A DNA stretch of 64,000 bases from Streptococcus parasanguinis (GTDB lineage Bacteria > Bacillota > Bacilli > Lactobacillales > Streptococcaceae). The stretch is from the NCBI RefSeq assembly GCF_001074805.1, contig NZ_JUPI01000016.1, positions 1-64,000 of the forward strand. Reading direction: 5' to 3'. The notes under the pieces are model-generated. The model saw only the letters and a program-made list of their open reading frames with translations. It searched no databases and was not told the origin of the DNA. Positions 25,720 through 35,035 of this stretch are shown here, one piece after another. The position numbers and the translations under genes are program-made. Positions within the stretch are counted from its first letter, which is position 1, and every line of letters begins with the position of its first letter.

Positions 25720-25748
25720 AATCTCTCTATTTTTAGAGGGATTTTTTC
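25720..25748 (+). terminator. Terminator after sepM
   Basis: AATCTCTCT and AGAGGGATT form a 9-bp stem (one T-G) followed by six T residues. Confidence 0.75.
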
Positions 25749-25784
25749 TTTATACTGGTATCAGAAAGAAAGGGAGGTAGTGAA

Positions 25785-26495
25785 ATGATTCAAACCAGTT
25801 TGTTTTCCATTTCAGTATTCTTAGCGGGAGTTCTATCCTTTTTCTCCCCGTGTATTTTGCCACTGATGCCAGTCTATGTAGGGATCTTATTAGATTCTGA
25901 GCATGAAAAAACGGTGCGTATTTTTGGAAGAGATATTTCTTGGTACGGCTTGGTGAAGACGCTCTGTTTTATTGCTGGTCTATCAACCGTATTTCTCATC
26001 CTAGGTTATGGTGCAGGTGCCCTTGGTCAGGTACTCTATGCTCCCTGGTTCCGTTACCTACTAGGAGGGATTGTCATCTTATTGGGAATCCATCAGATGA
26101 GCCTCATCAATCTTCAGCAACTCCAAAAGCAAAAGACCATCCAACTCAAAAAGAATCGGGAGCGCAATGAATTCTTCAATGCTTTTCTGATAGGGGTCAC
26201 CTTCAGTTTTGGTTGGACCCCTTGTGTCGGACCAGTTTTGAGTTCTGTTCTAGCCATTGCAGCTTCTGGAGGAGATGGGGCTTTGCAAGGCGCTTTCCTG
26301 ATGCTGGTCTATACATTGGGCTTGGCGCTACCCTTCTTAGTCTTGGCTCTAGCTTCTAGCTGGGTTCTACAACATTTTGCTAAACTCAAGCCCCATATGG
26401 GAACCTTGAAAAAAATTGGTGGTGCCCTCATCATCTTGATGGGCATCTTGCTGATGCTAGGAAATCTTAATAGCCTCGCATCCCTGTTTCACTAA
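25785..26495 (+). CDS. ccdA: Cytochrome c biogenesis protein CcdA (thiol electron carrier)
   Basis: The 236-residue protein has six membrane helices and two conserved Cys-Pro sites, FFSPCILPLMPVY near residue 24 and FGWTPCVGPVLSS in the fourth helix. CcdA passes electrons from cytosolic thioredoxin across the membrane. Streptococci make no c-type cytochromes, and in pneumococcus the homologue feeds extracellular thioredoxin-like lipoproteins and MsrAB. The downstream genes here fit that use exactly. GGGAGG lies 9 nt before the ATG. Confidence 0.94.
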   Translation: MIQTSLFSISVFLAGVLSFFSPCILPLMPVYVGILLDSEHEKTVRIFGRDISWYGLVKTLCFIAGLSTVFLILGYGAGALGQVLYAPWFRYLLGGIVILLGIHQMSLINLQQLQKQKTIQLKKNRERNEFFNAFLIGVTFSFGWTPCVGPVLSSVLAIAASGGDGALQGAFLMLVYTLGLALPFLVLALASSWVLQHFAKLKPHMGTLKKIGGALIILMGILLMLGNLNSLASLFH

Positions 26496-26521
26496 TCTTG
26501 AATGATTAAAGGAGAAAAATC

Positions 26522-26842
26522 ATGAAAAAAATTCTTACACTTACCATTGCTACGCTTAGCCTTGTCACTTTAGCAGCTTGTTCTGGACAAAAATCGGATT
26601 CAGATATGAAAAAAACGGACGATAGTAGTATGATGAAGAAGGACGATATGAAGAAGGATGACATGAAGGATTCGTCCATGTCCGATGATAAAATGAAAAA
26701 AGAAGACATGAAAGATTCATCTATGATGTCTGACAGCAGTTCTGAAATGAAGGATGATATGAAAAAAGATGAGATGAAATCCAGCGATTCAGAAATGAAA
26801 GATGAAAAGAGTGGATCATCTGATATGAAATCAGACAACTAA
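26522..26842 (+). CDS. MxKDx-repeat lipoprotein
   Basis: The 106-residue product has a lipoprotein signal peptide with lipobox LAAC (Cys at about 20). After it, almost the whole mature part is low-complexity Met/Lys/Asp/Ser sequence with repeated MKKDDMKKDDMKDSSM-type units. That resembles the pentapeptide MXKDX-repeat proteins of unknown function. It lies between ccdA and a thioredoxin-like lipoprotein in a methionine-sulfoxide repair operon. The methionine-rich surface chain could act as an oxidant sink or metal ligand; this is inference. The DNA repeats are coding, not a tandem-repeat element. Confidence 0.78.
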   Translation: MKKILTLTIATLSLVTLAACSGQKSDSDMKKTDDSSMMKKDDMKKDDMKDSSMSDDKMKKEDMKDSSMMSDSSSEMKDDMKKDEMKSSDSEMKDEKSGSSDMKSDN

Positions 26843-26898
26843 TGAAAGAAGGGAGAGGTCATCTGAGGATGACTTTCCCTTTGTCTAAAGAGGTGATA

Positions 26899-27462
26899 AT
26901 GATGAAAAAATTAGCTTTAGTAGCTACTGGGTTCGTATGCGCTGGACTTCTGGGCGCTTGTTCAAGCCAAGGAATGGCCACTTCCACCAAAGACATGAGC
27001 CAACAAACAGCCAAGGCTGAGGATAGGCAACCATCTGGCAAGAAAGTGAAGGATGTTAGCCTGCAAGGAGTGGATGGCAAGACCTACCGCTTATCCGATT
27101 ACAAAGGGAAGAAAGTTTACCTCAAATTTTGGGCTTCCTGGTGCTCTATTTGCCTGTCGACATTAGAGGATACCAATGAGTTGGCAAAAGAAGAGGCAGG
27201 TAAGGATTATGTGGTTTTATCCGTTGTAGCTCCAACCTTTAATGGCGAAAAATCAGCAGCAGATTTCAAAAATTGGTATCAGTCTTTGGATTACAAGGAT
27301 TTCCCGGTCTTGCTGGATAATAAAGGAGATTTGCTCAAAGAATATGGGATTCGGTCTTATCCATCGGCACTCTTTATTGCGAGCGATGGAACTCTCGCTA
27401 AGACCCATATCGGTTATATGAGCAAGGAAGACATCGTCCAGACTCTAAAAGAAATGAAGTAA
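26899..27462 (+). CDS. etrx: TlpA/thioredoxin-like surface lipoprotein (Etrx type)
   Basis: The protein of about 187 residues has a lipobox LLGACSS and a thioredoxin fold with the active site WASWCSICLSTLED (CxxC), plus the cis-Pro segment IRSYPSALFI. In pneumococcus the equivalent Etrx lipoproteins take electrons from CcdA and reduce extracellular MsrAB. The start is 26899 or 26902, after AGAGGTG; the longer reading from 26842 adds residues that would bury the signal peptide. msrAB begins 12 nt after its stop. Confidence 0.9.
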   Translation: MMKKLALVATGFVCAGLLGACSSQGMATSTKDMSQQTAKAEDRQPSGKKVKDVSLQGVDGKTYRLSDYKGKKVYLKFWASWCSICLSTLEDTNELAKEEAGKDYVVLSVVAPTFNGEKSAADFKNWYQSLDYKDFPVLLDNKGDLLKEYGIRSYPSALFIASDGTLAKTHIGYMSKEDIVQTLKEMK

Positions 27463-27474
27463 GGAGGACATAAA

Positions 27475-28596
27475 ATGGAAACAAAATGGAAACTCATTTC
27501 CATTCTTTTAGTGGGGCTATTTTGTTTTGGAATCTTTTTCCTTATCAAAGGATCCATGGCCTTTGATTCGTCAGATGCGACGACTGAGCAGATCAAAAAA
27601 GCGTCCATGAGTCAGACACCAGTAGCAAACAAAAAGAAGGAAGAAAAAGTCAACCCAGAAGACCAACGAGAAATCTATCTAGCTGGTGGTTGCTTCTGGG
27701 GCGTAGAGGAATATTTCTCCCGTGTTCCAGGTGTGATTGATGCTGTATCAGGCTACGCCAATGGGAAGGGAGATACAACCAAGTATGAATTGGTCCCTCA
27801 AACAGGCCATGCTGAAACAGTTCACATCACTTACAATGTCAAGCAGGTATCTCTGAAAGAATTGCTCCTGCACTATTTCCGGATTATCGACCCAACGTCG
27901 AAGAATCGTCAAGGAAACGATCAAGGTACTCAATACCGAACAGGTGTCTATTATGTCTCTCAAGAAGACCTTCCAACCATTAACCAAGTCTTTGATGAAG
28001 TAGCAAAGAAATACGACAAACCGTTAGCAGTAGAAAAAGAGCCACTGATCAATTTCATCCAGGCGGAAGATTACCACCAGGATTATCTAAAGAAACATCC
28101 GAATGGGTACTGCCATATTGATGTCAATCAAGCTTCTTATCCGGTGATTGATGCTAGTCGCTACTCTAAACCGAGTGATGAGGAGATCAAAAAGAAATTG
28201 AGCCCAGAAGAATATGCGGTAACACAAAAAAATGATACCGAACGGGCCTTCTCCAATCGTTACTGGGATCAGTTTGATGCCGGTATTTATGTAGATGTCG
28301 TGACCGGTGAGCCGCTCTTTTCCTCTAAGGATAAATTTGATTCTGGATGTGGTTGGCCAAGTTTTAGCCGTCCCATTAGTCCTGATGTGGCGATTTATAA
28401 GGAGGATAAGAGTTTCAATATGACTCGGACAGAAGTTCGGAGCCGTGTGGGAAATTCCCATCTGGGTCATGTTTTTACCGATGGACCCAAGGAAAAAGGA
28501 GGCCTTCGCTATTGCATCAATAGTTTGTCTATTACCTTCATACCTAAAGCAGAAATGAAAGAAAAGGGCTACGGTTATTTATTAGACTATGTCTGA
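27475..28596 (+). CDS. msrAB: Bifunctional peptide methionine sulfoxide reductase MsrA/MsrB
   Basis: The 373-residue protein has an N-terminal membrane anchor (residues 8-25) and then MsrA with catalytic C73 in [12 protein letters not shown]. The MsrB domain follows, with SGCGWPSF and the catalytic Cys in [11 protein letters not shown]. It reduces both S and R epimers of methionine sulfoxide in exported proteins. Zinc-binding CxxC pairs typical of many MsrB proteins are not obvious. It is the last gene of the ccdA-lipoprotein-etrx-msrAB operon and is followed by a two-component system, the same order as in pneumococcus. Confidence 0.95.
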   Translation: METKWKLISILLVGLFCFGIFFLIKGSMAFDSSDATTEQIKKASMSQTPVANKKKEEKVNPEDQREIYLAGGCFWGVEEYFSRVPGVIDAVSGYANGKGDTTKYELVPQTGHAETVHITYNVKQVSLKELLLHYFRIIDPTSKNRQGNDQGTQYRTGVYYVSQEDLPTINQVFDEVAKKYDKPLAVEKEPLINFIQAEDYHQDYLKKHPNGYCHIDVNQASYPVIDASRYSKPSDEEIKKKLSPEEYAVTQKNDTERAFSNRYWDQFDAGIYVDVVTGEPLFSSKDKFDSGCGWPSFSRPISPDVAIYKEDKSFNMTRTEVRSRVGNSHLGHVFTDGPKEKGGLRYCINSLSITFIPKAEMKEKGYGYLLDYV

Positions 28597-28654
28597 GACA
28601 ATTCAGTCTATAATTTGCTATAATAAGTATAGCAAAAACAAGTAGGTGAAAGAC

Positions 28655-29389
28655 ATGTACGCGATTATGATTGTGGAAGATGAAGAGTTGATTCGGCAGG
28701 GTCTGACTTCCTTAGTCAACTATGAACAGTTTGGAATGACTGTCATCAATCAGGCAGAAAATGGGCGTGAGGCTTGGGAGAAGTTTCAAGAGCAACCAGC
28801 CGATCTCCTTCTAACCGATATCAATATGCCACAAATGAATGGCTTGGATCTGGCCCATCTCGTTAAAGAGCAATCTCCGTCTTGTCATATCATTTTTTTG
28901 ACAGGTTATGATGACTTTGAGTTTGCGAGAAAAGCCATCAAGTTAGGTGCAGATGATTATTTGCTGAAGCCTTTTTCAAAAGATGATATTGAAGAGATGT
29001 TAGCCAAGGTGAAAGGAAAGCTAGACAAAGAGCGAAAGAAGGCGCAAGTCGAAGATTTGGTCAGCCATGGTTATTCGACAGAGTTGGAAGAGGCCATTCA
29101 TGCTCGTTTAGCAGATTCGCAGTTAACCCTGAAGGATTTGGCCTATCAACTTGGTTTCAGTTCCTCTTATCTAAGTGTATTGATCAAGAAAAAATTGGGA
29201 CTTCCTTTCCAAGAATACCTCATCCAAGAGCGAATGAAGAAGGCTCAACTCTTGCTTCTCACGACAGATTTAAAGATTTATGAGATCGCCGATCAGGTTG
29301 GTTTTGAAGATATGAACTATTTTTCTCAACGCTTTAAGCAGGTTGTTGGGGTGACGCCAAGGCAGTACAAAAAAGGAGAGCATGAATGA
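28655..29389 (+). CDS. Response regulator, YesN/AraC type
   Basis: The 244-residue protein has a receiver domain with acidic VEDEE at 8-12, phospho-acceptor D55 in LLLTDINMPQMNG, Thr in FLTGYDDFE and K in YLLKPF. A C-terminal AraC-type double HTH (about 145-240) contains LKDLAYQLGFSSSYLSVLIKK and IADQVGFEDMNYFSQRFKQ. Start 28655 follows AGGTGAAAG. It overlaps the kinase gene by 4 nt. By position it corresponds to the pneumococcal TCS09-type regulator next to msrAB; its targets are unknown here. Confidence 0.92.
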   Translation: MYAIMIVEDEELIRQGLTSLVNYEQFGMTVINQAENGREAWEKFQEQPADLLLTDINMPQMNGLDLAHLVKEQSPSCHIIFLTGYDDFEFARKAIKLGADDYLLKPFSKDDIEEMLAKVKGKLDKERKKAQVEDLVSHGYSTELEEAIHARLADSQLTLKDLAYQLGFSSSYLSVLIKKKLGLPFQEYLIQERMKKAQLLLLTTDLKIYEIADQVGFEDMNYFSQRFKQVVGVTPRQYKKGEHE

Positions 29390-31098
29390 AACGATATCCC
29401 TTGCTGATTCAGCTGGTCCTCTACTTTTTTCTCTTCATTCTCTTACTTTTTGGTCTCATCGGTAGCCTTTACTATCAAACGAGTTCAGGGACGATCCGCC
29501 AGCTAACGGAGCGGACGACAAGAAATAGTATCGACCAAAGTAGTCAGTTTATTACGTCTTATCTAAAAAAATTAAAGCAGACCACAACGGTGCTTAGCAA
29601 GGAACAGGCTGTTCGCCAATTTGCTCAAGATAGGAGTGCGGATCAAGAAACGGTTCAACACCTGATGCGAACGATGATTGAAACGGATCCGGACTTGGTC
29701 TCTGCGGTCTTGGTGACCAAGGATGGACGTCTGGTAGCGACAGATTCCAAAATCAGCATGCAGACTTCCTCAGACATGATGAATGAAAGCTGGTATCAAG
29801 AGGCGATTAAGGAAAGAGCCATGCCAGTTTTGACGCCAGCTCGAAAGGAATCCTTGACCTCGGAAAAAGAAAAATGGGTGGTTTCTATTACCCAAGAAGT
29901 AGTCGATCAGACTGGTCAAAATCTCGGAGTCGTACGTTTGGATATTGGCTACGATAGCTTACAGGCTTATTTGGATCACCTTCAGCTAGGGAAACAAGGC
30001 TTTAGTTTTATCATTAATCAAAAGCATGAGTTTGTCTACCATCCTAAAAAAGCGGTCTATTCCTCCAGCCAAGAGATGCAGGCCATGCAGCCCTATATTG
30101 CTGTGACAGATGGCTATGCTAAAGGAGGACAGAATTTTATCTATCAGGTTCCGATTCCAGATAGTGATTGGACCTTGATTGGAGTAGCTTCACTTGAAGG
30201 ACTTCAGATGCTTCAGTCGCAACTCCTATACTCTTTCATTGGTCTAGGATTACTGGCCTTGATCATGTGTTTAATAGGGCTTGGCTTTGTTCTGCGTTTG
30301 TGGATCAAACCCTTACGAGACCTTCAGACCATCATTTTGAGGATTGGATCAGGAGATGCTCACGTGAGGGCTGCAGCCAAAGGATCTCCAGAATTGGTCG
30401 ACCTCGCTCAAGCTTTTAATGCCATGTTGGATCAAATCGATCATCTCATGCAACAGGTAAAGGAGGAGGAGCAGAACGCACGGTGTTACGAGCTGCGGGC
30501 ACTTTCGGCTCAGATTAATCCGCATTTTCTCTACAATACCTTGGATACGATTGTCTGGATGGCGGAGTTTAATGATAGTCGGCGCGTGGTTGACATCACC
30601 AAATCTTTGGCTCAATATTTTCGACTGGCTCTCAACCAAGGCCAGGAACAAATCCTACTGAGAGATGAAATTGACCATGTCCGCCAGTATCTTTTCATTC
30701 AAAAACAACGTTATGGTGAAAAGCTCAATTATGAAATTCTAGAAGATGAACGGTTGGGCGATTATCAGCTCCCCAAATTAGTGCTTCAACCCTTAGTGGA
30801 AAATGCGATTTACCATGGCATTAAAGAGATCGATCGGCCAGGTCTCATTCGAGTGACAACTGAAGTCAGTGGAGACTCCGCCTGCGTATCGATTTTTGAC
30901 AATGGACAAGGGTTTGATTTATCCGGATCAACAGACCAAACCCTTCTTCGTTTAGGAGGTGTTGGCTTGAAAAATGTGGACCAACGATTGCATCTTCAAT
31001 TTGGCGAAGCCTATCATATGGAGATTGATTCTAAGGCCAATAGCTATACGAAAATCACACTTTATTTGCCCCTTTCATCATCTGATGAACATGTATAG
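29386..31098 (+). CDS. Sensor histidine kinase, YesM/LytS type
   Basis: The 570-residue kinase has a first membrane helix (about 10-30), an extracellular dCache-like sensor domain to about residue 270, a second helix (LLYSFIGLGLLALIMCLIGLGF) and a HAMP segment. The His_kinase domain is of the YesM type, with phospho-acceptor His in SAQINPHFLYNTLDTI. The HATPase shows LVENAIYHGI and GVGLKNVDQRL. The extracellular Cache domain suggests a small-molecule ligand. It is coupled to the regulator gene by an ATGA overlap and ends in a terminator. Confidence 0.94.
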   Translation: MKRYPLLIQLVLYFFLFILLLFGLIGSLYYQTSSGTIRQLTERTTRNSIDQSSQFITSYLKKLKQTTTVLSKEQAVRQFAQDRSADQETVQHLMRTMIETDPDLVSAVLVTKDGRLVATDSKISMQTSSDMMNESWYQEAIKERAMPVLTPARKESLTSEKEKWVVSITQEVVDQTGQNLGVVRLDIGYDSLQAYLDHLQLGKQGFSFIINQKHEFVYHPKKAVYSSSQEMQAMQPYIAVTDGYAKGGQNFIYQVPIPDSDWTLIGVASLEGLQMLQSQLLYSFIGLGLLALIMCLIGLGFVLRLWIKPLRDLQTIILRIGSGDAHVRAAAKGSPELVDLAQAFNAMLDQIDHLMQQVKEEEQNARCYELRALSAQINPHFLYNTLDTIVWMAEFNDSRRVVDITKSLAQYFRLALNQGQEQILLRDEIDHVRQYLFIQKQRYGEKLNYEILEDERLGDYQLPKLVLQPLVENAIYHGIKEIDRPGLIRVTTEVSGDSACVSIFDNGQGFDLSGSTDQTLLRLGGVGLKNVDQRLHLQFGEAYHMEIDSKANSYTKITLYLPLSSSDEHV

Positions 31099-31128
31099 AG
31101 ACAAAGATTACCTTCTTTGTCTCTTTTT
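31097..31128 (+). terminator. Terminator after the two-component system
   Basis: AGAGACAAAG and CTTTGTCTCT form a perfect 10-bp stem with an 8-nt loop, followed by five T residues. The stem begins inside the kinase stop codon. Confidence 0.85.
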
Positions 31129-31233
31129 GCTGTCAAAGGAATTTCAACTCTTTTCTAGCCAAATCTGACGCAAGTCATCAAATTTATGATAAAATAAAGT
31201 GTTACAGTAAATAGATTTTGATGAAGGAACACT

Positions 31234-31809
31234 ATGCGAAAAGAGATTGACCCTGAATTATATAATTACAATAAATTTCCTGGACCTGTGTTTCGTCAGG
31301 TAGGAGACCAGATCCTTTCAGAAAACCTCTCCTTTGAGTTGTTAAAAAATGAGAAGGAAGCATTTGATGCGACCGTTTTTGGTCAACGATTTTCTGAGAT
31401 TTTAACCAAATTTGATTACATTGTTGGTGATTGGAGCAATGAGCAGTTGCGCTTGCGTGGCTTCTATAAGGAAGAACGCGATGTTGCAACGATGGATAAA
31501 CTAAGTCGCTTAGACGATTATTTGTTAGAATATTGTAGCTATGGTTGTGCTTATTTTGTCCTTGAAAATAAGGAGCCTCATCGTGCTTCCTTTGATAAGA
31601 AATCACCGGTTAAAAAAGCTCAATCAGAAGAAAGAGAGCTTAAGAAGCGTTCGCGCAATCGCAAACAAAAAGATCGTTTCCAAAAACGAGAACGCGACAA
31701 GGGACAGTCAACGAATAACTCGAAAAAAACAAGACCGTCTGCTGAAACTAAAAAAACAACGAAGACGAACAACAAACGTCATTTTGTGATTCGTCAAAAA
31801 GAGGAGTAA
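31234..31809 (+). CDS. yutD: YutD family protein with basic C-terminal tail
   Basis: The 191-residue protein has an N-terminal YutD (DUF1027) domain (about 1-115, with KFDYIVGDWSNEQLRLRGFY and YCSYGCAYFVLEN). A low-complexity tail very rich in Lys, Arg, Asn and Thr runs from about residue 120 to the end. The domain's function is unknown. The tail looks disordered and nucleic-acid- or ribosome-binding. rlmN follows 6 nt later, and the yutD-rlmN-vanZ-like order suggests an operon. Confidence 0.87.
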   Translation: MRKEIDPELYNYNKFPGPVFRQVGDQILSENLSFELLKNEKEAFDATVFGQRFSEILTKFDYIVGDWSNEQLRLRGFYKEERDVATMDKLSRLDDYLLEYCSYGCAYFVLENKEPHRASFDKKSPVKKAQSEERELKKRSRNRKQKDRFQKRERDKGQSTNNSKKTRPSAETKKTTKTNNKRHFVIRQKEE

Positions 31810-31815
31810 GAAAGA

Positions 31816-32904
31816 ATGAAACCATCCATTTATAGTTTAACACGCCAAGAGATGATTGATTGGGCGGAAGAAAACGGCGAAAAGAAATTCCGTGCAGCAC
31901 AAATCTGGGAATGGCTCTATCGTAAACGTGTCCAGTCTTTCGAAGAAATGACCAACCTTTCTAAGGACTTAATTGCGAAGTTAAATGATCAATTCGTTGT
32001 CAACCCACTCAAGCAACGGATCGTGCAAGAGTCAGCAGATGGAACGGTCAAGTATCTTTTTGAATTGCCAGATGGCATGTTGATTGAAACCGTCTTGATG
32101 CGTCAGCACTATGGTTTATCTGTTTGTGTAACGACTCAGGTAGGATGCAATATCGGTTGTACCTTCTGTGCTTCAGGTTTGATCAAAAAACAACGCGATT
32201 TGAACAATGGGGAAATCGTGTCTCAAATCATGTTGGTCCAAAAATACTTTGACGAACGGGGTCAAGATGAACGGGTCAGCCATATCGTTGTCATGGGGAT
32301 CGGAGAACCATTTGACAACTATAACAACGTCTTGAAATTTATCCGGACCGTCAACGATGATAAAGGTCTAGCGATTGGGGCTCGTCATATTACCGTATCA
32401 ACTTCTGGTTTGGCCCATAAAATTCGCGACTTTGCAAATGAAGGTGTGCAGGTCAATTTGGCGGTGTCTCTACATGCTCCAAACAACGACTTGCGCTCTA
32501 GCATCATGAAGATCAACCGGGCTTTCCCAATTGAAAAATTGTTTGCAGCGATTGAATACTATATCGAAACCACGAACCGTCGGGTGACCTTTGAGTACAT
32601 CATGTTGAATGAAGTCAATGATGGGGTTGAGCAAGCCTTAGAGTTGGCAGAATTGCTCAAGAATATTAAGAAATTGTCTTATGTTAACTTGATTCCTTAT
32701 AATCCTGTCAGTGAGCATGACCAATATAGCCGGAGTCCAAAAGAACGGGTTATGGCCTTCTATGATACCTTGAAAAAACAAGGTGTCAACTGTGTGGTGC
32801 GTCAAGAGCACGGTACAGATATTGATGCTGCCTGTGGCCAATTGCGTTCCAATACGATGAAACGGGATCGGGAGAAAGCGATTGTTGAACATGCGCAACC
32901 TTAA
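31816..32904 (+). CDS. rlmN: Dual-specificity RNA methyltransferase RlmN
   Basis: The 362-residue radical-SAM enzyme forms 2-methyladenosine at A2503 of 23S rRNA and A37 of tRNAs. The cluster motif is [11 protein letters not shown] (CxxxCxxC), and the C-terminal catalytic Cys lies in ACGQLRSN. The substrate loop [13 protein letters not shown] and the strand [12 protein letters not shown] are in place. Ribosome site AGAAAG precedes the ATG. The 3' end overlaps the likely start of the VanZ-type gene. Confidence 0.97.
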   Translation: MKPSIYSLTRQEMIDWAEENGEKKFRAAQIWEWLYRKRVQSFEEMTNLSKDLIAKLNDQFVVNPLKQRIVQESADGTVKYLFELPDGMLIETVLMRQHYGLSVCVTTQVGCNIGCTFCASGLIKKQRDLNNGEIVSQIMLVQKYFDERGQDERVSHIVVMGIGEPFDNYNNVLKFIRTVNDDKGLAIGARHITVSTSGLAHKIRDFANEGVQVNLAVSLHAPNNDLRSSIMKINRAFPIEKLFAAIEYYIETTNRRVTFEYIMLNEVNDGVEQALELAELLKNIKKLSYVNLIPYNPVSEHDQYSRSPKERVMAFYDTLKKQGVNCVVRQEHGTDIDAACGQLRSNTMKRDREKAIVEHAQP

Positions 32905-33418
32905 ACAAGGGCTGATGGATCAAACAGAACTAACAAAGAGAGGAAGAAGGCTGTTACAGAGTGGCAGCTTCTTCTATTTTATCCTCTTGTGCCTGATGTG
33001 CTTTTTGCCTCAACAGCCAGAGCCAGGTATGGAAACACCGGGAATTCAACATTTTGGTCGCATCGTCGTCCTACTGGTTCCACTTAATTCGTTGATGAAT
33101 TTTGGCCAGATCACCAGTGTCATCCAACTCATCAAGGTGATTCTCCAAAACGTAGCCAATGTCTTTTTGTTAAGCCCGCTGGTCTTTCAACTTCTCTGGC
33201 TATGGCCCTGGTTGCGGAGTCGCAAACGGGTCTTACTCTTTGGCTTTGGTCTAAGTCTATGGATTGAATCTAGCCAAGTGCTCTTAGATCTTTTGTTTGA
33301 TGCCAATCGTGTCTTTGAGCTAGATGATTTGTGGACCAATACCTTAGGGGCTTACCTGGCCTATCTAGGCTTTCAGTATCTCCAAGCGCGATTGCTAGCA
33401 GAAGATGGAAAAATATAA
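32891..33418 (+). CDS. VanZ-family membrane protein
   Basis: The protein of about 175 residues has four to five hydrophobic helices and the VanZ-like C-terminal signature: [16 protein letters not shown], then [19 protein letters not shown]. VanZ confers low-level teicoplanin resistance in enterococci, but chromosomal VanZ-like proteins mostly have unknown roles. The start is uncertain: ATG 32891 (inside rlmN) or ATG 32915. It is probably the last gene of the yutD operon. No clear terminator follows. Confidence 0.82.
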   Translation: MRNLKQGLMDQTELTKRGRRLLQSGSFFYFILLCLMCFLPQQPEPGMETPGIQHFGRIVVLLVPLNSLMNFGQITSVIQLIKVILQNVANVFLLSPLVFQLLWLWPWLRSRKRVLLFGFGLSLWIESSQVLLDLLFDANRVFELDDLWTNTLGAYLAYLGFQYLQARLLAEDGKI

Positions 33419-33453
33419 AATCCGAACATTTTAGCGCCTTTTTAAAATTTTTG

Positions 33454-33482
33454 TTGACAAAATCAGAAGCGGAAGCTATAAT
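33454..33482 (+). promoter_or_regulatory. Promoter of the trpB T-box leader
   Basis: A consensus TTGACA (33454-33459), 17-nt spacer and TATAAT (33477-33482) give the best sigma-A promoter in the window. Confidence 0.85.
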
Positions 33483-33488
33483 AGCTTC

Positions 33489-33748
33489 AAGACATCAGAA
33501 AAGTAGGGATTTTTCTCACTTCCAGGGAGCTTGTGGTGATTGTGAACAAGCAGTGGTGAATCTTGAAATGGGCTGATGCGTTTATGATGATGAATTTGAA
33601 ACAATAAAAATTCGGTGAGCACACCTTATCGTGCACCCTGTTGTTAGACAGGTCAGAGATGTAGGAGAAAAATAGCTTCCTACAATGGAGGTGGCACCGC
33701 GGTATCGAATCGTCCTCACACAGATTTTTCTGTGTGAGGTTTTTTTAT
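33489..33748 (+). promoter_or_regulatory. T-box leader upstream of trpB
   Basis: This fills the 422-nt gap between VanZ and trpB. Stem I has AGTA on the 5' side of its specifier loop, a distal CTTG/CAAG stem with the conserved GGTGattGtGAA loop, and TTGAAATGGGC on the 3' side. TGG (33569-33571) fits tryptophan and the downstream gene; ATG in the register one base earlier would read methionine. The T-box core GGAGGTGGCACCGCGG spans about 33687-33702. The terminator stem CCTCACACAGA/CTGTGTGAGG (from 33714) precedes eight T residues. The rest of the gap to 33840 is unstructured leader with the ribosome site. Confidence 0.9.
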
Positions 33749-33840
33749 CTCAAAGGAACCCAGTGAGACTGCAGCTCAAAGGGCCAGCGAGAGAAAAAGA
33801 TCATAAACAGGATTGAAGATATAGAAAAGAGGACACAATC

Positions 33841-35028
33841 ATGACAGAAAAAAAAGGCTATTTCGGACAATTTGGTGGATCTTTCGTACCAGAACCCATT
33901 CAAAACTTGCTCAATCAATTAGAGGAAACCTTTGAACAGTATAAAAATGACCCAGAATTTATCGCAGAATACAAACATTATCTGAAAGATTATTCTGGAC
34001 GGGAAACACCGCTCTACTTTGCGGAAAGTTTGACAGATCATTTAGGTGGGGCGAAAATTTATTTGAAGCGCGAAGACTTGAACCACCTAGGTTCGCATAA
34101 ATTGAATAATGTTTTGGGGCAAATCCTCTTGGCTAAGCGCATGGGCAAAACGCGCGTGATTGCTGAAACAGGAGCAGGTCAACACGGTGTCGCTACAGCA
34201 GCTGCGGCAGCTAAATTTGGTATGGCCTGTGATGTCTACATGGGGGCAGAAGACGTGGAGCGTCAACGTCTCAATGTCTTCCGCATGGAAATGATGGGGG
34301 CAACCGTTCATGCGGTTGAAACAGGAACCAAGACCTTGAAAGACGCCGTTGATGCTGCTTTTGGAGCATGGATGGCAGACCTCGATGCTTTTTATGTTTT
34401 GGGTTCTGCTGTTGGACCTCACCCTTACCCAACCATTGTGCATGAATTCCAAAAAGTGATCAGCAAAGAGTCTAAACGTCAAATCTTAGAGAAAGAAGGT
34501 CGTTTGCCAGACTATGTGATTGCCTGTGTCGGTGGTGGCTCCAATGCCATCGGTGCCTTTTCTGAATATGTTGCAGAAGAGGAAGTCGGTTTGATTGGGG
34601 TAGAAGCTGCTGGTCATGGCTTGGATACCGATCAGCACGCCGCTACCATGACCAAAGGGACTGTAGGAGTTGTCGATGGCATGAAGACTTATGCTGTCTT
34701 TGGCGAAGATGGAAAAGTAGCGCCAGTTTACTCGATTTCTGCTGGTTTGGATTACCCAGGGGTTGGTCCAGAGCATGCTTTCTTTAAAGATTCTGGTCGT
34801 GTAGAATATGTAGCAGCGACAGATGATGAAGCGGTTCAAGCTCTTCTTCTTCTCAGTAAGACAGAAGGGATCCTTCCAGCCATTGAAAGCTCACACGCGA
34901 TTGCAGAAGCGGTCAAACGTGCTCCACAATTGGATAAAGACAAGATCATCATCATCAACGTTTCTGGACGTGGGGATAAGGACGTGGCTGCTATTGCCGA
35001 CTACTTAGAAGCGAAAGCTGTAAAATAA
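33841..35028 (+). CDS. trpB: Tryptophan synthase beta subunit, stand-alone copy
   Basis: The 395-residue PLP enzyme joins indole and serine to tryptophan. The Schiff-base Lys is K87 in [12 protein letters not shown], where TrpB normally reads HTGAHKIN. Catalytic E109 lies in AETGAGQHG, the phosphate loop is GGGSNAIG, and the C-terminal SGRGDKD is intact. Neither trpA nor other trp genes are adjacent: the next gene is convergent cclA. With a private T-box this looks like an orphan TrpB for indole salvage or a separately regulated paralogue; that role is inference. The Thr-to-Leu change next to the PLP lysine is unusual. Confidence 0.93.
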   Translation: MTEKKGYFGQFGGSFVPEPIQNLLNQLEETFEQYKNDPEFIAEYKHYLKDYSGRETPLYFAESLTDHLGGAKIYLKREDLNHLGSHKLNNVLGQILLAKRMGKTRVIAETGAGQHGVATAAAAAKFGMACDVYMGAEDVERQRLNVFRMEMMGATVHAVETGTKTLKDAVDAAFGAWMADLDAFYVLGSAVGPHPYPTIVHEFQKVISKESKRQILEKEGRLPDYVIACVGGGSNAIGAFSEYVAEEEVGLIGVEAAGHGLDTDQHAATMTKGTVGVVDGMKTYAVFGEDGKVAPVYSISAGLDYPGVGPEHAFFKDSGRVEYVAATDDEAVQALLLLSKTEGILPAIESSHAIAEAVKRAPQLDKDKIIIINVSGRGDKDVAAIADYLEAKAVK

Positions 35029-35035
35029 GAAGAGC

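Noticed and set aside
26506..26838. Antisense open frame and apparent tandem DNA repeats at the MxKDx lipoprotein gene
   Set aside because: The repeats are codon-level repeats of a low-complexity protein with a proper lipoprotein signal. Unit lengths vary, so neither a CRISPR array nor a separate repeat element fits.
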